Of a stretch of DNA of 64,000 nt, positions 27,116 through 35,872 are shown one piece after another. The DNA lies in contig JACKDN010000006.1 in the NCBI GenBank assembly GCA_020633465.1, positions 310,001-374,000 on the forward strand. The letters run 5' to 3'. The notes under the pieces were generated by a model that searched no databases, was not told the DNA's origin, and saw only the letters and a list, made by a program, of their open reading frames with translations. This DNA is from Myxococcales bacterium. GTDB taxonomy: Bacteria; Myxococcota_A; Bradymonadia; UBA7976; UBA1532. Positions within the stretch are counted from its first letter, which is position 1; every line of letters starts with the position of its first letter. A program made the position numbers and the translations under genes.

Positions 27116-30100
27116 ATGACCTTAGGGCGGCGGCGAGGGGCTCTCCATGTCGGCGGGTGCCTGCACGAACAGCCAAAATGCAAGGCGGTCGGCGACTTTC
27201 CGCTGATGGCGCCCCTGCCGCCTGACGCTTCGGCCGGGCCGGACGCGGCGATCGCGAAACGAGACGCGGCGGCGGGGCCAGACTCGTCGGTCGTCCCCGA
27301 CGCGACGGCGGCGTCCGACGCGACGGCGGCGTCGGACGCGACGGCGGCGCCGGACGCGATGATCGCGGCGCCGACCGACGCGGCGGTCCCCGCGGTCGCC
27401 ACAGACGCAGCGGTCGGGGCGCATGATGCGGCGGCGGCCTCGGACGCGGCGCCTGCGCCAGGAGACGCCGCCCTGGTCCTCGACGCGCAGGTTGAGGAGC
27501 CGGACACAGCCCCGCCGCGCGACGCCGCGGCCGAGCTGCGGGACGCGGCGCTGCCCTGACGCGGCGCCGCCCGACGCAGCCTTCGGGGCTGACGCGGCGC
27601 CCGTCGATCCCGACGGCGACGGGTTGGACACCGACGACGAGCGACGCTTGGGCACCGATCCCCACCTCTCGGATACCGACGCGGACGGCCTCGACGATGG
27701 CCTCGAACTTCGGCTGGGCACCGATCCGCTCAACGCCGACACCGACGGCGGCGGGTCCCCCGACGGTCTGGAGGTGGCCGAGGGTGAGGATCCGCTCGCG
27801 CCGGACGACCGACTGCGCGGCCCCGTGACGCTGCTGCGCGGACGGCGATGGACAGACGTGGACCGTGAGCCCAGGCGGCGACGTGGGCTCGGCGGGCTGA
27901 CCGGTGGCCGGCTGGCGGACGGGGTGCCTGGCGTTCAGGAGCCGAACATCGTCTCCGGCAGGCACCGCGAGCTCGAGCCGCTGTTTGCCCTCGGCAACAT
28001 GCGCCGATCGCCGACGGGGTTGGTGCTTCGCCCGCTGGCCCCCGGCACCCACGCCGTCGAGGCCTGGGTGATGCCGACCGCCGAGCCCGGCGGGCTCGCC
28101 GCGGTCGCGATCCAGCGCTCCGCGTGGCCCAACTTCCTGAACCCGGGCACGGACCGCTGGCGCGACGCGCGCACCCTGATCGGATCGCGCAACGTCGAGG
28201 GCCCCGCGCAGCGCGTGGTCGTCGAAGAGGACGCCGCGGCCGGTTGGCGCGTGCGGGTGGTCGTCGCCGATCGGGCGCGCTGGACCTGGACGCCCGACGG
28301 CGAGCCCGTCCAGGTCGCGCTGACGTGGTGGTCGACGGCGCCGACGCGGGAAGCGGCCGAGGCGCGGGGCCAGGCCGTTCTTGCCGCCTGGCCGCGGTGG
28401 GTCCCAGCCCTGCCCGCGCACGCCTCGACGGGCCTTCCCGGCCTGGCCGACGAGGACGGCGACGGCCTGGCCGCGGTGCACGAAGCCGCGCTGGGCACCC
28501 GCGACGACCGAGCGGACACCGACGGCGACGGCCTCGATGACGGCGCGGAGCTGGCCGTGGGCACCGATCCCTGCGCGCGGACGCGGAGGAGGACCACGAC
28601 GGGGACGGGCTGTCCGCGACCGACGAGTGGGCGGCCGGCACCAGTCCTCGACTGCTCGACTCGGACGCCGATGGCCTGGACGACGACGTCGAGATCGACC
28701 GCGGGACGTCTCCGGTGGTCGCCGACACCGACGGTGACACGCTGACCGACGGCGACGAGGCCGCGCTGGGCACTGATCCCCTCCGCGCCGACTCCGACGA
28801 TGATCGGCTGGACGACGGGGTCGAGGTGCAGATGGGGACCTCGCCCCTCGACCCCGACACCGATGGGGACGGTCTGCCCGACGCGGACGAGGCGTCCGAC
28901 TCTCGGCTCGATCCGCTGACGCCGGGAGACGACGATCCGGAGGCCGACGACGCGGACGGCGACCTGGATGGGTTGACGACGGCGCGCGAGCGGGCTCTGC
29001 GGACGAATCCCAACCGCGGGGACTCGGACGGCGACGGCCTGGGTGACGGCTTCGAGGTCGACGTGCTCGGCACCAACCCGAGGTCGCGGGACACCGACGG
29101 CGATGGCGAGGACGACGGGGACGAAATGCGACGCGGAGAGGATCCGCGGGTGTCGAGTCGGCAGGTCGAGCTCCCCGCCTACCTCGAACCGTGGACGGCG
29201 GGTCGCCTCGGCGGCGGGGGGGAGCTCAGGTTCGAGGACGATATCTTCGCGCGACCGGCCGTGGATGGAGTGACGCTGACTTGGGACCGTGCCCACTCGG
29301 ACCCCGCGGCGCTCTCGCTCTCCTTGGCGACCCGGGTGCCGGTGCCGGGGGTTGGCTTCCGGCGGCGCGCCGTGACCGGCCGTCTGATGATCGAGTCGGC
29401 GGACGCCGCGCCGCCGACGGTGGGCTACACGCTGCTCGAAGACGAGCTGACGAACCTGGAGCCGCACGCGCGCTCGGTCGAGCTGGCCTACGCGGCGTTG
29501 CGCGGCGCGCCCTTGGCGAGCGACCTCGGTCCCGAGGGCCTCGTCAGTTGGATGGCGCGGATGCGCAGCTCCATCGACCTCGTGGGGGACGCCGCTCGGC
29601 CCGTCTTCCGCGGCAGCGTCGACGACGGCCTGCGGCGGGTCAGCACGCAGGTCGAGCTGCCGGCCTGCGGGCGTCGAGTGGTGATCTACGTCGTGGCGGG
29701 TGTCGGCTTCGTGGCGGGTGTCGGCCACGGACCGTGGATGCCCGCCGAGACGCAGGCCGCGGTCGTGCGGGCCGAGCGCGCCGAGCCACCGCTCCAAGCG
29801 ATCGAAGACCAGCTGGTCACCGCCAACCTGCCCTACGTGCTCGACGCGGACGCCGACGGGCTCGTGGACGACGACGAAGCGGCGGCCGGCTGCGCGCCCG
29901 ACCAGCCGGACACCGACGGCGACGGTCTGCTGGACGGCTTCGAGGTCCGGTACGGGCTCGACCCCACCACGCCGGACGACCCCAACGCGGATCGCGACGA
30001 CGACGGGCTGAGCTTGCTCGATGAGCAGCGCTTCGGCGGCGATCCCCGCAGCGCCGACACGGACGGTGACGGCCTGATGGACGGCGACGAGGTGGTCAAC

Positions 30101-31866
30101 GGCGGGTGCCCCAACCAGGTCGACGGTGACGGCGACGGCGTCGACGACGCGACCGAGCGCCTGCTGGGGCTCCGCCCGGCCGAGTCGGACGGGCAGGACG
30201 ACGCCGACCTCGACGGGCTCAGCGACAGCGCCGAGCTCGCGATCGGGACGCGGCCGACCGACAGCGACACCGATGCTGATGGCCTGCTCGACGGCGACGA
30301 GGTCCACGGCCTCTCGGATCCCCTGACGCCGGACGCCGACCATGACGACGACGGCGACGGCCTCGACACCGCCATGGAGATCGCGCTGGGGACCGATCCC
30401 TGGCGGATGGACTCGGACGGCGACTACCTCGCAGACGCGGACGAGGTGTCGCTGGGCACGGATCCGGCCTCGCCGGATACGGACGGCGACGGCGTCCGCG
30501 ACGACATCGAGCACCGCGACGGTGGGGATCCGCTGCGCTTCGACGATCGCTGGCCGGTGGTCGTGGACGTGTCGCCGTCCCTTCGGCTCGATGGCTCCAC
30601 CGTGCGCGCCATCCCACAGGAATACGAGCGGCTGCGCGAGGCCTACACCGATCTCTCCGGGTTTGCCGGTAGCCCCTCTCATCTGTGCGGGGCACCGGTC
30701 TTCGGTCCGTGGTGCTTCGGCATGACCCTCGGGCAGCACTCGTTCACCGAGCCGGTGCCGCGGCGGCGGTTGTCGGCGCGAGCGTGGCGGGACGGCTCCA
30801 TCGTTCGTCAGGTCTTCAGCTACTCGGCGCCGGTCGCCGCGCCGATCCGCGTGCGCGCGCCGCTCGGCGTGCGAGGGGGCCCCTGGTCGGCGCTGCTCGG
30901 GATCGAGGACGAGGCGTGGACTCGAGGACTCTTCGTCGTGTCCCCATCGCGGGGCGACGCGGGTCAGCCGGACCCGCTGCCCTGGTTCCTGGTGCGCACG
31001 CGCGACGGGACGGCGCGCGCGCCCGCCGCGGAGGCGCTTGGCTATCGCTGGACCGAGGGCGCCGCCGTCGACGACGTGCTGGACCTGCACGTTCCACCGG
31101 GCGAGCGGGCGCTGGTGGTCCGCCTGCTCGCCGTCACCGACGACGACGCCGAGGCCGCCGAGCTGCGCCGGCTGCTCTCACCGCCCTACCCCGACTGGCT
31201 GTTCGACGACTTCGACGCCCAGGATCGCGCCGACGTGGTCAACCTCGATCTGCGCGCCGACGCGCCGCCGCCGGACCCGCTGATCTTCACCGACACCGAC
31301 GGTGACGGACTCAGCGACGCGGCCGAGCCAGGGCGGAACCGATCCCGAGAGCACCGACACGGACGGCGATGGCGTGCACGATGGCCGCGATCCGGCGCCG
31401 CGGCTGCCCGACGCGGGGCGGCGCCTGGCGCGCTGGGTGCCGGACGCGGTGCTCGTCGACGTCGGGCTGGGCGCGCTGACCGACCTCGGCTACGCGGTCT
31501 GTGCGCGCAGCTCGAACCTCGAGCCGCAGTCCGTCGCGGCGGTCCGCGCGGCCTGCGACGGCGCAGACCTGTTGGTGGGCTGTCGGCCGCCGACCGGGCG
31601 CCTGGCCGTCGGCGCCGCTGCCGGACGGGGCGCTGATGCCGACCGCCGACGCGGTGTCGGTCGGTTCGGTCGTGGTCGGCGGGACGCCCTGGGCGCTCAC
31701 GGTGCGGTCCAGCATTGCGGCCGACGACGGGTCGAGCTGCCTGCCCGGCGCCCTCCCACCGGACGCGCTGTGCCTGCCCATCATCGCCGACGCCCTCGAG
31801 CCCGGCGGGGTCTGCGGCGCCTTCACTGGGCCCTTCGAGCGGGTGTTCCTGCACCGACCGCGCTGA
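27116..31866 (+). pseudogene. Giant thrombospondin-type-3 repeat protein with four frame breaks
   Basis: Originally about 1580 residues. An N-terminal Asp-Ala linker (27220-27560) leads to TSP3-type calcium repeats (DTDGDGLDDGxEL-GTDP) at about 27610-27780, a globular region, further TSP3 repeats at 28450-29150, a second globular region (29160-29850) with Cys, TSP3 repeats at 29850-30530, and a C-terminal globular part with FGPWCFGM and a final TSP3 unit near 31300. Coding content moves between frames near 27555, 28588, 31335 and 31610; in each case the TSP3 or Asp-Ala pattern continues directly in the new frame. The break at 28588 fits an extra CG in a short CG run. No convincing lipoprotein signal is seen at ATG 27116, so the 5' end may also be damaged. 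It is either a decaying surface protein gene or a sequence-error-rich stretch. Confidence 0.72.
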
Positions 31867-31958
31867 TCCGCCAGCCTGCGCGGCACCTCCGGGGCCAGCC
31901 ATTCCGGGCGTCATCGAGCCATGTCGGCGGTCGCCACCCGTGACGTGCGACGCGCGGC

Positions 31959-32011
31959 GGCGCGATTGGTCCGATCTGCGGCGCGATCTGCCCTCGTCAG
32001 GCCCCCCTGCC
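31959..32011 (+). repeat. Imperfect direct repeat, copy B
   Basis: Partner of 26911-26962 (38 of the first 45 positions identical, exact core CTGCCCTCGTCAGGCC). It sits between the end of the TSP3 gene and the small lipoprotein gene at 32097, about 5 kb from copy A, so the two copies bracket the TSP3 gene. Confidence 0.55.
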
Positions 32012-32096
32012 CTTGCCACCATGGCAAACGGGGGCCGAAGAGGGAGAACACAGTGCGCCATGCCAAGCGATCCGCAGTCCACCGGGGGTGGGCGGC

Positions 32097-32237
32097 ATGA
32101 GAGAGCGAGCGGCGGCCCTCGCCGGCTGGTTGGCCCTCGGCTTCGGCCTCGCCGGCTGTGACGACTGCGGGGACCTCGCGCGGGCGACGGAGTTTCGACG
32201 GTGCCGTAGTGACCGGCCGCCCACGGAGCGACCATGA
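32097..32237 (+). CDS. Very short lipoprotein (possible remnant)
   Basis: A 46-residue frame with a good lipoprotein signal, RERAAALAGWLALGFGLAGC, followed by DDCGDLARAT and an Arg/Pro-rich tail. The mature part is only about 25 residues, shorter than any lipoprotein around it, so it may be the 5' end of a broken gene; alternatively it is a true small lipoprotein, since its stop overlaps ATG 32234 of the next gene (ATGA). No family recognised. Confidence 0.5.
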   Translation: MRERAAALAGWLALGFGLAGCDDCGDLARATEFRRCRSDRPPTERP

Positions 32238-32979
32238 CCACCCCCACCCCCACGCCCTCGAGATGCTCAAACGAGCCCTCGTCGACGGCCCCGACTACGA
32301 AGACTACGTCAGCATCGTCGGCGCGCGCGACGAAGTGCTGGCGCGCTTCGGCGCGCTCTTCACGCGCGAGCGCGTCGCGACGCCTGCGCGAGGACGGGTT
32401 CCGCGCGTTCCTCGACCTGAAGAACAACCGAGATCGATCTCTGGACCCTGGACGCGCTCTTGTGGGTGCCCGTCGATCCGGACGAGCAGCCGGCGCCGGT
32501 CCGGGGTGCGGCGGGTCCGAGTGATTCGGTCGAGGTGGCGGCCGCCGACGACGACGACGGCACGGTCAGCGGGCAGAGCTTCGCGCTCGAGAGCCACCTG
32601 CAGCGCTTCCTCTGGGACAACTGGGATCAGAGCGAGCTGGCGCACGACTGGGAGGTGTACACCGAGCCGGGCGACGACGAGCGCGGGTACGAGTACCCCT
32701 GCGACGTCGGCCGCATCGACATCCTGGCGCGCAGCCACGACGGCGAACGCTGGCTGGTGGTCGAGCTGAAGCGCGGCCGGACGGCGCGGCTGCGGGCGGC
32801 GCTGGACGTGCTGCTGGACGAAGGGCGGCCCATCGACGCGCGGGTGGACCACACGGTCGAGCGCATCTCGGGCATGGGCACGGCGATCGTGCCGGCGGGC
32901 TGCACGTGGCGCGGCACGACCGGTACGGGGTGTGGAACACGACGTCCGAGGGCGGCCTTCTGCTCTCCACCCCACTTGA
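32234..32979 (+). pseudogene. Frame-broken NucS/DUF91-like PDDEXK nuclease
   Basis: The natural protein can be pieced together from three frames: ATG 32234 (behind GGAG, overlapping the preceding stop), then LKRALVDGPDYEDYVSIVGA in the second frame, LREDGFRAFLDLKNN in the first, and EIDLWTLDALLWVPVDPDEQ onward in the third. The third stretch carries ALESHLQRFLWDNWD, then DVGRIDILARSHDGERW and VVELKRGRTA: the Asp and Glu-x-Lys strands of the nuclease fold as in NucS/DUF91 C-terminal domains. After Lys-Arg-Gly-Arg the expected helix (usually GQLLRYM-like) is not recognisable, and the end is unclear; the coordinate given is the first stop in the remaining frame. Breaks near 32255, 32385 and 32430. 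Probably inactive. It lies just upstream of the actin gene on the same strand. Confidence 0.6.
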
Positions 32980-33024
32980 CAGCCCCCCGCGCAGCGGCGA
33001 GCGTGGCGCCGAGGAGGATCCCCC

Positions 33025-34035
33025 ATGCCCCAGCGCTCACGACGCGAGTTCCTCGCCCTCGCGGCGGGTGGCCTGCTGGCGGCGCCGCTGGTCGCACGGG
33101 CCCAGCCGGGTGACGAGGAAGCCGAGCCGGCGGACGACGGTGCCGGGAAGGACGAGGCCTCGCAGGCGATCATCCTCGACTACGCCGGCGGTGAGCTGCG
33201 GATCGGGCTGGCGGGCGACGACGCGCCGCGGGCCGTGATGCCGGGCCTCGTGGGGCGACCCAGGCACCCGGGTGTCACGGTGGGCATGGGGCAGAAGGAC
33301 GCCTACGTGGGTGACGAGGCGGTGGCCAAGCGCACCCTCCTGACGCTGAAGTACCCCATCGAGCATGGCGTGGTCGTCGACTGGCCCGACCTGGAGAAGG
33401 TGTGGCACCACGCGTTCTTCAACGAGCTGCGCGTGGCGCCCGAGGACCACCCGGTGCTGCTCAGCGAGGCGCCCATCGCGTCGAAGCAGAGCCGCGAGAC
33501 GACCGCGAAGATCATGTTCGAGGCGTTCAACGTCCCTGGGCTGTCCATCGCGCCCGACGGCGTGCTGGCTCTGTACGCCGAGGGACGCACGACGGGCTTG
33601 GTGGTGATGAAGCGGGGCCGGCTCGGCTGGGCCGAGCCCATCTACGAGGGCGTGCTGCTGCGGCACGCGGTGGTTCCGCTGGCGCTCACGCAGCAGGACG
33701 TCGCCCACGCGCCGGGCGCGCTGCTCGCCCCGCAGGCCATCCATCAGGCGATTCAGAGGTGCGATCCGGCCCTGCGCGCCGACCTCTACGCCGGCATCGT
33801 CCTCGCCGGCAACGGCACCACCCTCGACGGCCTTCAGCCGCGGTTGACCGCCGAGGTGTCGGCCCTCGCCCCGCCGGGCGCCGCCGTGAAGGTGCACGCG
33901 TCGCCGGGGCGCGCCCACGCGGTGTGGTCGGGCGCGTCGGCGCTGGCCTCCCTGGATGCCTTCCAACCGATGTGGGTCACGCGCGACGCGTACGCGAAGC
34001 GCGGCGCGGCCGCGGTGCACGCCAAGATCCTCTGA
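33025..34035 (+). CDS. Tat-exported homologue of eukaryotic actin lacking subdomain 4
   Basis: A 336-residue protein. The N terminus is a textbook twin-arginine signal (SRREFL at 5-10, hydrophobic stretch, ARA-Q cleavage near 26/27) and an acidic spacer. From residue 49 it aligns gap-free with actin 8-184 (my recollection of vertebrate beta-actin): AGDDAPRAV, VGRPRH, GMGQKD, YVGDEA, LTLKYPIEHG, FNELRVAPE, GRTTG, PIYEG. About 75% of residues 60-120 are identical. After Asp225 some 80 residues equal to most of subdomain 4 are missing; homology resumes with CDPALRADLYA and runs to the end (VWSGASALASLDAFQPMW). Actin Ser14, Gln137, Asp154 and His161 are replaced (Gly55, Asp178, Met195, Trp202) and Lys18 is Arg59. 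ATG 33025 lies 7 nt behind GAGGAGG. Haliangium ochraceum is known to encode an actin relative (BARP); export of an actin is, to my knowledge, undescribed. Confidence 0.95.
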   Translation: MPQRSRREFLALAAGGLLAAPLVARAQPGDEEAEPADDGAGKDEASQAIILDYAGGELRIGLAGDDAPRAVMPGLVGRPRHPGVTVGMGQKDAYVGDEAVAKRTLLTLKYPIEHGVVVDWPDLEKVWHHAFFNELRVAPEDHPVLLSEAPIASKQSRETTAKIMFEAFNVPGLSIAPDGVLALYAEGRTTGLVVMKRGRLGWAEPIYEGVLLRHAVVPLALTQQDVAHAPGALLAPQAIHQAIQRCDPALRADLYAGIVLAGNGTTLDGLQPRLTAEVSALAPPGAAVKVHASPGRAHAVWSGASALASLDAFQPMWVTRDAYAKRGAAAVHAKIL

Positions 34036-34038
34036 TCC

Positions 34039-34060
34039 CGCGCCGCGGGCCCGCGGCGCG
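34039..34060. other. Perfect 22 bp palindrome after the actin gene
   Basis: An uninterrupted inverted repeat of 11+11 bases (CGCGCCGCGGG and its complement) begins 4 nt after the actin stop codon and is followed on the + strand by AAAAAG. It would form a very stable hairpin in RNA, but no T-run follows on the + strand, so it is not a classical intrinsic terminator; a transcript-end stabiliser or protein site is possible. Confidence 0.5.
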
Positions 34061-34274
34061 AAAAAGCGCGGCTCCCCTGCCCCCAGCACGCCTGCGACCG
34101 ACCGACGGAGGCTGACGCTCGCGGTACGTCCTCGTCCTGCGACGGGGCACTTTGGTGAGCGACCCCCGCCGAGGCGGGGCGATTGGCCCTGCCCGCGTGT
34201 CGCAAGTCCGGCGTCGCCAGCGGCCGCCGCCGTTGCGGCACGCCGCGTGCTCTGCCGGGGGGCGGGAGGACCCC

Positions 34275-35135
34275 TTGAAACAACGCAGTCGATTCCAGGG
34301 GTGGTGGTTCGGCGCGCTGGCGCTGCTGGCGGGCTGCGTGCCCGATCTCACCGGCACACCCTGTGACGCGCCGGCAGACTGCGACGCGCCGCAGGTGTGC
34401 GAGCGCGGCTTCTGCGTCGAGCCGACGCCCAGCGACGAGGCCGCGGCGCCTCTCGAGTGCGTGGACACGCTGGATCTGACCGTCGACGACGAGCGCGTGC
34501 ACACCGGTCTCCTCTGCGCGGGCGCCGAGGGGCGCGTCACGGTGCGCCTGCCGCAGCCCGAGGGCGCCTGGCGACTGCTGGTGCGCGCCGTCTCCCACGA
34601 CGCCGACGCCGGCGCGTCGATGGAGCTGCTTTGCGATGGCGAGCCCGTCGAGCCGGCGCTGTCCACCACTCACACCCGCATCCACGCGCTGGACGCGGCC
34701 GATCGCCAGGTCCACACCCTCTGGCTCGACGCGGGCGGCGCGCCCCTCGGTTGGCGCGCCGCGCTGGTGCCCGCGACGCCGTGCACCGGCGACGCCTACG
34801 AGCCCAACCCCGAGGCGGCGCAGGCCGCCCTCCCCCTCGAGTCCGGCCCCGTGACGGCCCTGTGGCTGTGCGACGGCGACGTCGACTGGTTCCACGTGCC
34901 CACCGCGGACGATGGCTCGACCTCGGTGCACCTGACCGTCGAGGGCGGCGGGCCGGTCGAGGTGTCGCTGAGCGGCATCGACGCCGACGGCCAGATGGTG
35001 ATGGGCACGGCCCCGGTCGAGGTGACCGAGTCGACGGTGCTGGCGTGGACGCCCCCCGACGACGTCAGCGTCCGCCTGCGCGTCGCCGCCCCGGCGGCCA
35101 CCGAACGGACCTTCTACCGCTGGAGCGCCCGATGA
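34275..35135 (+). CDS. Lipoprotein with PPC-like (pre-peptidase C-terminal) domain
   Basis: A 286-residue lipoprotein. TTG 34275 lies behind GGAGGA and gives the signal ending LALLAGC. A short Cys-rich segment (CDAPADCDAPQVCERGFC) resembling disulfide-stabilised surface modules follows, then two beta-sandwich-like regions; the second (GDAYEPNPEAAQAA, LWLCDGDVDWFHV) shows the YEpN...gDvDwf pattern of PPC domains, which bind ligands or stabilise secreted proteins. Its stop overlaps the start of the next gene (ATGA), placing it first in a three-gene operon (34275-39481). Function of the complex unknown. Confidence 0.85.
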   Translation: MKQRSRFQGWWFGALALLAGCVPDLTGTPCDAPADCDAPQVCERGFCVEPTPSDEAAAPLECVDTLDLTVDDERVHTGLLCAGAEGRVTVRLPQPEGAWRLLVRAVSHDADAGASMELLCDGEPVEPALSTTHTRIHALDAADRQVHTLWLDAGGAPLGWRAALVPATPCTGDAYEPNPEAAQAALPLESGPVTALWLCDGDVDWFHVPTADDGSTSVHLTVEGGGPVEVSLSGIDADGQMVMGTAPVEVTESTVLAWTPPDDVSVRLRVAAPAATERTFYRWSAR

Positions 35136-35857
35136 GCCCCACCCACCGTTCGATCGCCTTCGGGGCCCTGCTCGCGCTCGCCCCCGCGCCCGCGCTGGCC
35201 GACGCGCCGAGCGCGGCCGACCGCGCCCGCGCCATCGACCGCTACGAGGCCGGCCGCAGCGCCTTCCTGGCCGGTGACTTCGAGGCGGCCCGCGCGTCCT
35301 TCGCCGAGGCCTATCGCCTCGATCCCTCCCCCATCCTGGTCTACAACCTCGGCCGCGCGAGCGAAGAGCTGGGCGATCACGTCGCCGCGGTGGAGCATTA
35401 CCGCGTCTACCTCGCCCGCGACCACCAGGCCACCGACCGCGAAGAGGTCATCGCCCGCATCGCTCGGCTGGAGGGCCTCGCCGAGCCGGCGCCCTCGGCG
35501 AACCCGGCCCTGCGCGCGGACGCCGCCGCGGCCTCCCCCGAGCCTTCGCTGTATCCCTACGCCGCGGTCGCGGGCGGGCTGGGCCTGGCCGGCGTCGCCG
35601 CCGGCGTCTACTTCGGCCTCGAGTCGAACCGCGCGGCCGAGCGCCACCGCGACGCCCAGGACGGCGGCACCCTGCGCGGCACCTGGGACGAGGCGCACAC
35701 GCAGGCCGAGCGCGCCAACATCGCCCTGGGCGTGGGCGGCGGCCTGCTTGCCGTGGGCGCCACCCTGGCGCTGATCGAGGTCTTCGACGACGACGTGTCC
35801 ATCACCGCGGTCCCCCAGGCGGGGGGGCCCGGCGTCGGCGTCGCCGCACGCTTCTGA
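35132..35857 (+). CDS. Exported TPR-like protein with C-terminal hydrophobic segments
   Basis: A 241-residue protein with signal peptide RSIAFGALLALAPAPALA. Residues about 30-110 contain tetratricopeptide-like helices (AIDRYEAGRSAFLAGDFEAA, FAEAYRLDPSPILVYNLGRA, AVEHYRVYLARD). Two hydrophobic segments (YAAVAGGLGLAGVAAGVYFG and IALGVGGGLLAVGATLALI) follow; the protein type (TPR plus two membrane helices plus short tail) is frequent in Myxococcota. It ends in Ala-Arg-Phe. It overlaps the upstream PPC lipoprotein by 4 nt and precedes the repeat lipoprotein by 15 nt. TPRs suggest a role in assembling or holding partner proteins. Confidence 0.85.
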   Translation: MSPTHRSIAFGALLALAPAPALADAPSAADRARAIDRYEAGRSAFLAGDFEAARASFAEAYRLDPSPILVYNLGRASEELGDHVAAVEHYRVYLARDHQATDREEVIARIARLEGLAEPAPSANPALRADAAAASPEPSLYPYAAVAGGLGLAGVAAGVYFGLESNRAAERHRDAQDGGTLRGTWDEAHTQAERANIALGVGGGLLAVGATLALIEVFDDDVSITAVPQAGGPGVGVAARF

Positions 35858-35872
35858 GCCGAGGAGAGCCCC

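Noticed and set aside
26911..32011. Composite transposon bounded by the direct repeats
   Set aside because: No transposase between the copies, and the repeats are short, imperfect and not terminal-inverted; left as a repeat pair only.
32976..32981. TTGACA before the actin gene as its -35 box
   Set aside because: No -10-like sequence at the proper spacing; Myxococcota promoters do not need it.
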